Of a stretch of DNA of 64,000 bases, positions 62,271-64,000 are shown in pieces. The number at the start of each line of letters is the position of its first letter. The first letter of the stretch is position 1. Below the pieces are notes generated by a model. The model did no database searches and was not told where the DNA came from. It was given only the letters and a program-made list of their open reading frames with translations. The stretch lies in the IMG/VR virus record IMGVR_UViG_3300042691_031577, positions 1 through 64,000 of that record; one strand, 5' to 3'. The translations under genes and the position numbers were made by a program. The DNA comes from a virus.

Positions 62271-62644
62271 TTTAAAAAGCGTAATTTATAGATGGTTGAA
62301 TTAATAAGAGCAACAACTTCATCAATTTGATTTTGAATATATGAATCTTGGCAAAGCATTGTTCTACTTTTTTCAATATAAGAACAAAGTACAGTAAAAT
62401 ACATAATGATACCTTCACAGCTTTGATATTCTTGTAAAGCAACATTTGTATACCCAGTAACGATACCGTATTTACCTTGATATGATTCTACTATACCGTC
62501 AGTTATACCTACAATTTCATCATAATATTCATTTAATGCTTTATGAGCAGCAAATGAAGGTGTTTGTAGATGAAATACATGAGCCTGCGTACGAGACGCC
62601 ATTAACGTAGAAACAAATTGACCCATTAATGCGTTATGTTCCAT
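62267..62644 (-). CDS. Dps/ferritin-like protein (DUF5856-like)
   Basis: 125 residues. [23 protein letters not shown] then [13 protein letters not shown] matches the helix-A/helix-B region of Dps-type proteins (H-x-x-H...PSFFAxHxxFxxxYDEL...DxxAER), with remaining helices after. Dps proteins bind DNA and iron; phage versions are of unknown function. It lies inside the packaged-protein cluster but has no targeting-like start. Confidence 0.72.
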   Translation of the reverse strand: MEHNALMGQFVSTLMASRTQAHVFHLQTPSFAAHKALNEYYDEIVGITDGIVESYQGKYGIVTGYTNVALQEYQSCEGIIMYFTVLCSYIEKSRTMLCQDSYIQNQIDEVVALINSTIYKLRFLK

Positions 62645-62648
62645 TATT

Positions 62649-63332
62649 TTATTTTTTAACTACTTTTTTTAGTATAGCACCAGCTACTTTTTGACCTGCT
62701 TCTTTTGAACCGTATTTTTTAGCTGCTGATTTAGCTATTTTGGCAAATCCTTTACCAGGTTTACCTACGTCTTCACCTTTTTCAAAGCGAGCTTCTTCCA
62801 TTTTTTTATCATCGCCTTTTGGTAGACCTTTTTTGTAACTTCTATATGCGCTACCTATTGCTGCTCCTATTCCACCTACAGTTCCAGCAGCTGCTGCAAT
62901 TTGTCCTATGAGTTCTCCTACTGAGATATTCATGGATTTGGCTAAATCTGTAAGAGGTCCCATAATTTCTGACGAGAGACCTTCGTTTATTTTTTTAGCT
63001 TCGTCTAATTCTTTTTTTTCAGATTTTTTAGGACCTTTAGAATTTTTATCCATTGTTTTTTTCTGGTCTTCTAGATCTTTTTTCTTAGTTTGTAATTCTT
63101 TAATACTAGCTTCCATATCATCCATCATATCACCTATAATTTCTGAGGAAACATAATATTTTAAACCATCCATTGATGTTAATGCTGTTTTAACAGACAT
63201 AGCATCTTTAATATCTTCGTCTACTTTTTTAATTTTAGCTTCCAAAGCAGCTATATCACCAGCCTCGTCTATCATTTTGATACGGTCAGCAATTGCTTCT
63301 TTAATTAATTTCTTTAATTCGGATTGTTTCAT
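62649..63332 (-). CDS. Putative packaged protein with coiled coil, hydrophobic segment and basic tail, 227 aa
   Basis: MKQSELKKLIKEAIADRIKM start (LIKE-type site), coiled coil (about 28-110, with many Lys/Glu/Asp), a hydrophobic Gly/Ala segment GELIGQIAAAAGTVGGIGAA (about 138-158) that could cross a membrane, and a Lys-rich end (AGAILKKVVKK). The layout suggests a protein that leaves the capsid with DNA and enters the envelope. Inference only. An ATATTTAT motif lies 16 nt upstream. Confidence 0.6.
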   Translation of the reverse strand: MKQSELKKLIKEAIADRIKMIDEAGDIAALEAKIKKVDEDIKDAMSVKTALTSMDGLKYYVSSEIIGDMMDDMEASIKELQTKKKDLEDQKKTMDKNSKGPKKSEKKELDEAKKINEGLSSEIMGPLTDLAKSMNISVGELIGQIAAAAGTVGGIGAAIGSAYRSYKKGLPKGDDKKMEEARFEKGEDVGKPGKGFAKIAKSAAKKYGSKEAGQKVAGAILKKVVKK

Positions 63333-63355
63333 GGTATTGTTATTTTATATAAATA

Positions 63356-64000
63356 TTAACTATTTTTTATTTCTTCAATATGTTTTTTCAATTCGTCAAC
63401 TCTATCAGGATTACGTTCGATATATTCATTGAATATATAATTGCGTATTTCTGTTAAATTACGTTGTCTTAATGCGGCTACCAAATTAGCAGGACTATCT
63501 AATTGAAATGCACCGTTTTGTGTTAATAACCAGTGGCTATTTCCTGGTTGGGCTACTATAGATGCTACTAAATTGCCTGATTCTAATTGGATACCATATA
63601 TGGCACTAGGGCCTACTATTCGTACATAATCAACGTGACCCAAATTACCTAATAGATTATCGCGGCGTGATACTCCTCTATCTGTATTTAAATTTCCTCT
63701 AGTAGAATCACCGAAGAATTTAGCACGGATATTTACAGGTAATTGGTTAAATGAATTTAATAAATTACTATTTTCTAAAGTAGTTTGTAAATCATCACTT
63801 ATATTACCTTCAATTGGTCTATTAGCACCACCTGCTGGTCTTCCTCTTCTACCGGTTCCTGCTGCTGGTACTCGTTCACCTGCTCCTAATTGAGCTGGTG
63901 TTGGGCGAGGAGTAGTTGTTCTAGGAGCTCTAGCTTGTAATACTCTTCCTGTTTTTTCTGATATTCTAAAACTTTCTGCAGGGTTAGCTGTGTTTACAAT
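63356..64000 (-). CDS. Hypothetical protein, at least 214 aa, N-terminus beyond the window
   Basis: The frame is open from 64000 to the stop at 63356-63358 and reads through a TTG at 63643 that might be taken as a start. I read upstream to TLENSNLLNSFNQLPVNIRA and KFFGDSTRGNLNTDRGVSRR, further up a Pro/Gly/Arg-rich stretch (RAPRTTTPRPTPAQLG, GTGRRGRPAGGANRP). The C-terminal part is globular (IVGPSAIYGIQLESGNLVAS). No family recognised; likely part of the same packaged or structural set. Confidence 0.65.
   Translation of the reverse strand: MVNTANPAESFRISEKTGRVLQARAPRTTTPRPTPAQLGAGERVPAAGTGRRGRPAGGANRPIEGNISDDLQTTLENSNLLNSFNQLPVNIRAKFFGDSTRGNLNTDRGVSRRDNLLGNLGHVDYVRIVGPSAIYGIQLESGNLVASIVAQPGNSHWLLTQNGAFQLDSPANLVAALRQRNLTEIRNYIFNEYIERNPDRVDELKKHIEEIKNS

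Noticed and set aside
63356-63643. Start at TTG 63643 for the last gene
   Set aside because: The frame remains open upstream to the window edge with protein-like sequence.
1-64000. Prophage or integrated element
   Set aside because: No integrase, att-like repeats or bacterial flanks are seen; the whole window is phage.

Overview
The window is a contiguous, almost gap-free piece of an AT-rich, T4-like (contractile-tailed) phage genome. Every credible gene lies on the minus strand, so transcription runs from position 64000 down to 1. The T4 morphogenesis set is recognisable: terminase (51615-53213), portal (49681-51585), prohead protease (44772-45392), acidic core/scaffold (43141-44178), major capsid (41520-43115), neck and tail-completion proteins (33424-37101), sheath (24623-26347), tube (24053-24538), a gp26-like protein (22317-23087), tape measure (20068-22038) and baseplate hub (13587-17210). 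I see no integrase, lysogeny genes or bacterial housekeeping block. A Bacteroidetes host (for example a flavobacterium) is inferred from three things: nearly complete absence of Shine-Dalgarno sequences, a DUF5522-like gene, and TAnnTTTG-type promoter sequences. The genus cannot be named from this sequence.

Layout in transcription order. Positions 64000-53271 hold small virion or accessory genes, many starting with a short amphipathic peptide ending in Glu. Among them are a Dps-like protein, a DnaQ-like nuclease, an FAD oxidoreductase, a P-loop kinase-like protein, a GIY-YIG endonuclease and a two-TM protein. Positions 53213-41520 are the head block. Positions 41433-31821 hold an HNH endonuclease, PhoH, glycine-rich and repeat-rich fibre proteins, and neck/tail-completion proteins. 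Positions 31722-12923 hold a 1390-residue fibre with an S74 chaperone, sheath, tube, a Vsr-like endonuclease, gp26-like protein, tape measure and baseplate. Positions 12874-4256 are the DNA metabolism block: a compact family A DNA polymerase, gp32-like SSB, UvsX, a T4 RNase H-like 5' nuclease, gp41-like helicase, thioredoxin, and B12-dependent ribonucleotide reductase. Positions 4211-780 hold another fibre, a TGT/DpdA-like protein and a small ORF. Positions 775-1 are a tRNA region with tRNA-Glu, a partial tRNA-Leu, and two unusual 143-nt tRNA-like elements sharing one acceptor stem.

How it works together: RNR and thioredoxin supply dNTPs; polymerase, helicase, SSB, UvsX and 5' nuclease replicate and recombine DNA. 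Heads form around the acidic core and are matured by the gp21-like protease. Many small proteins carry what look like capsid-targeting propeptides for that protease, suggesting a large packaged-protein cargo. Transcription units end in clear hairpin-plus-U terminators, and most begin just after an ATATTTAT motif on the coding strand.

Most notable: the capsid-targeting-like peptide family; the twin 143-nt tRNA-like elements; an unannotated frameshift product between the gp26-like gene and the tape measure; the lone perfect Shine-Dalgarno and long structured leader of the scaffold gene; and the compact family A polymerase in a T4-like genome.
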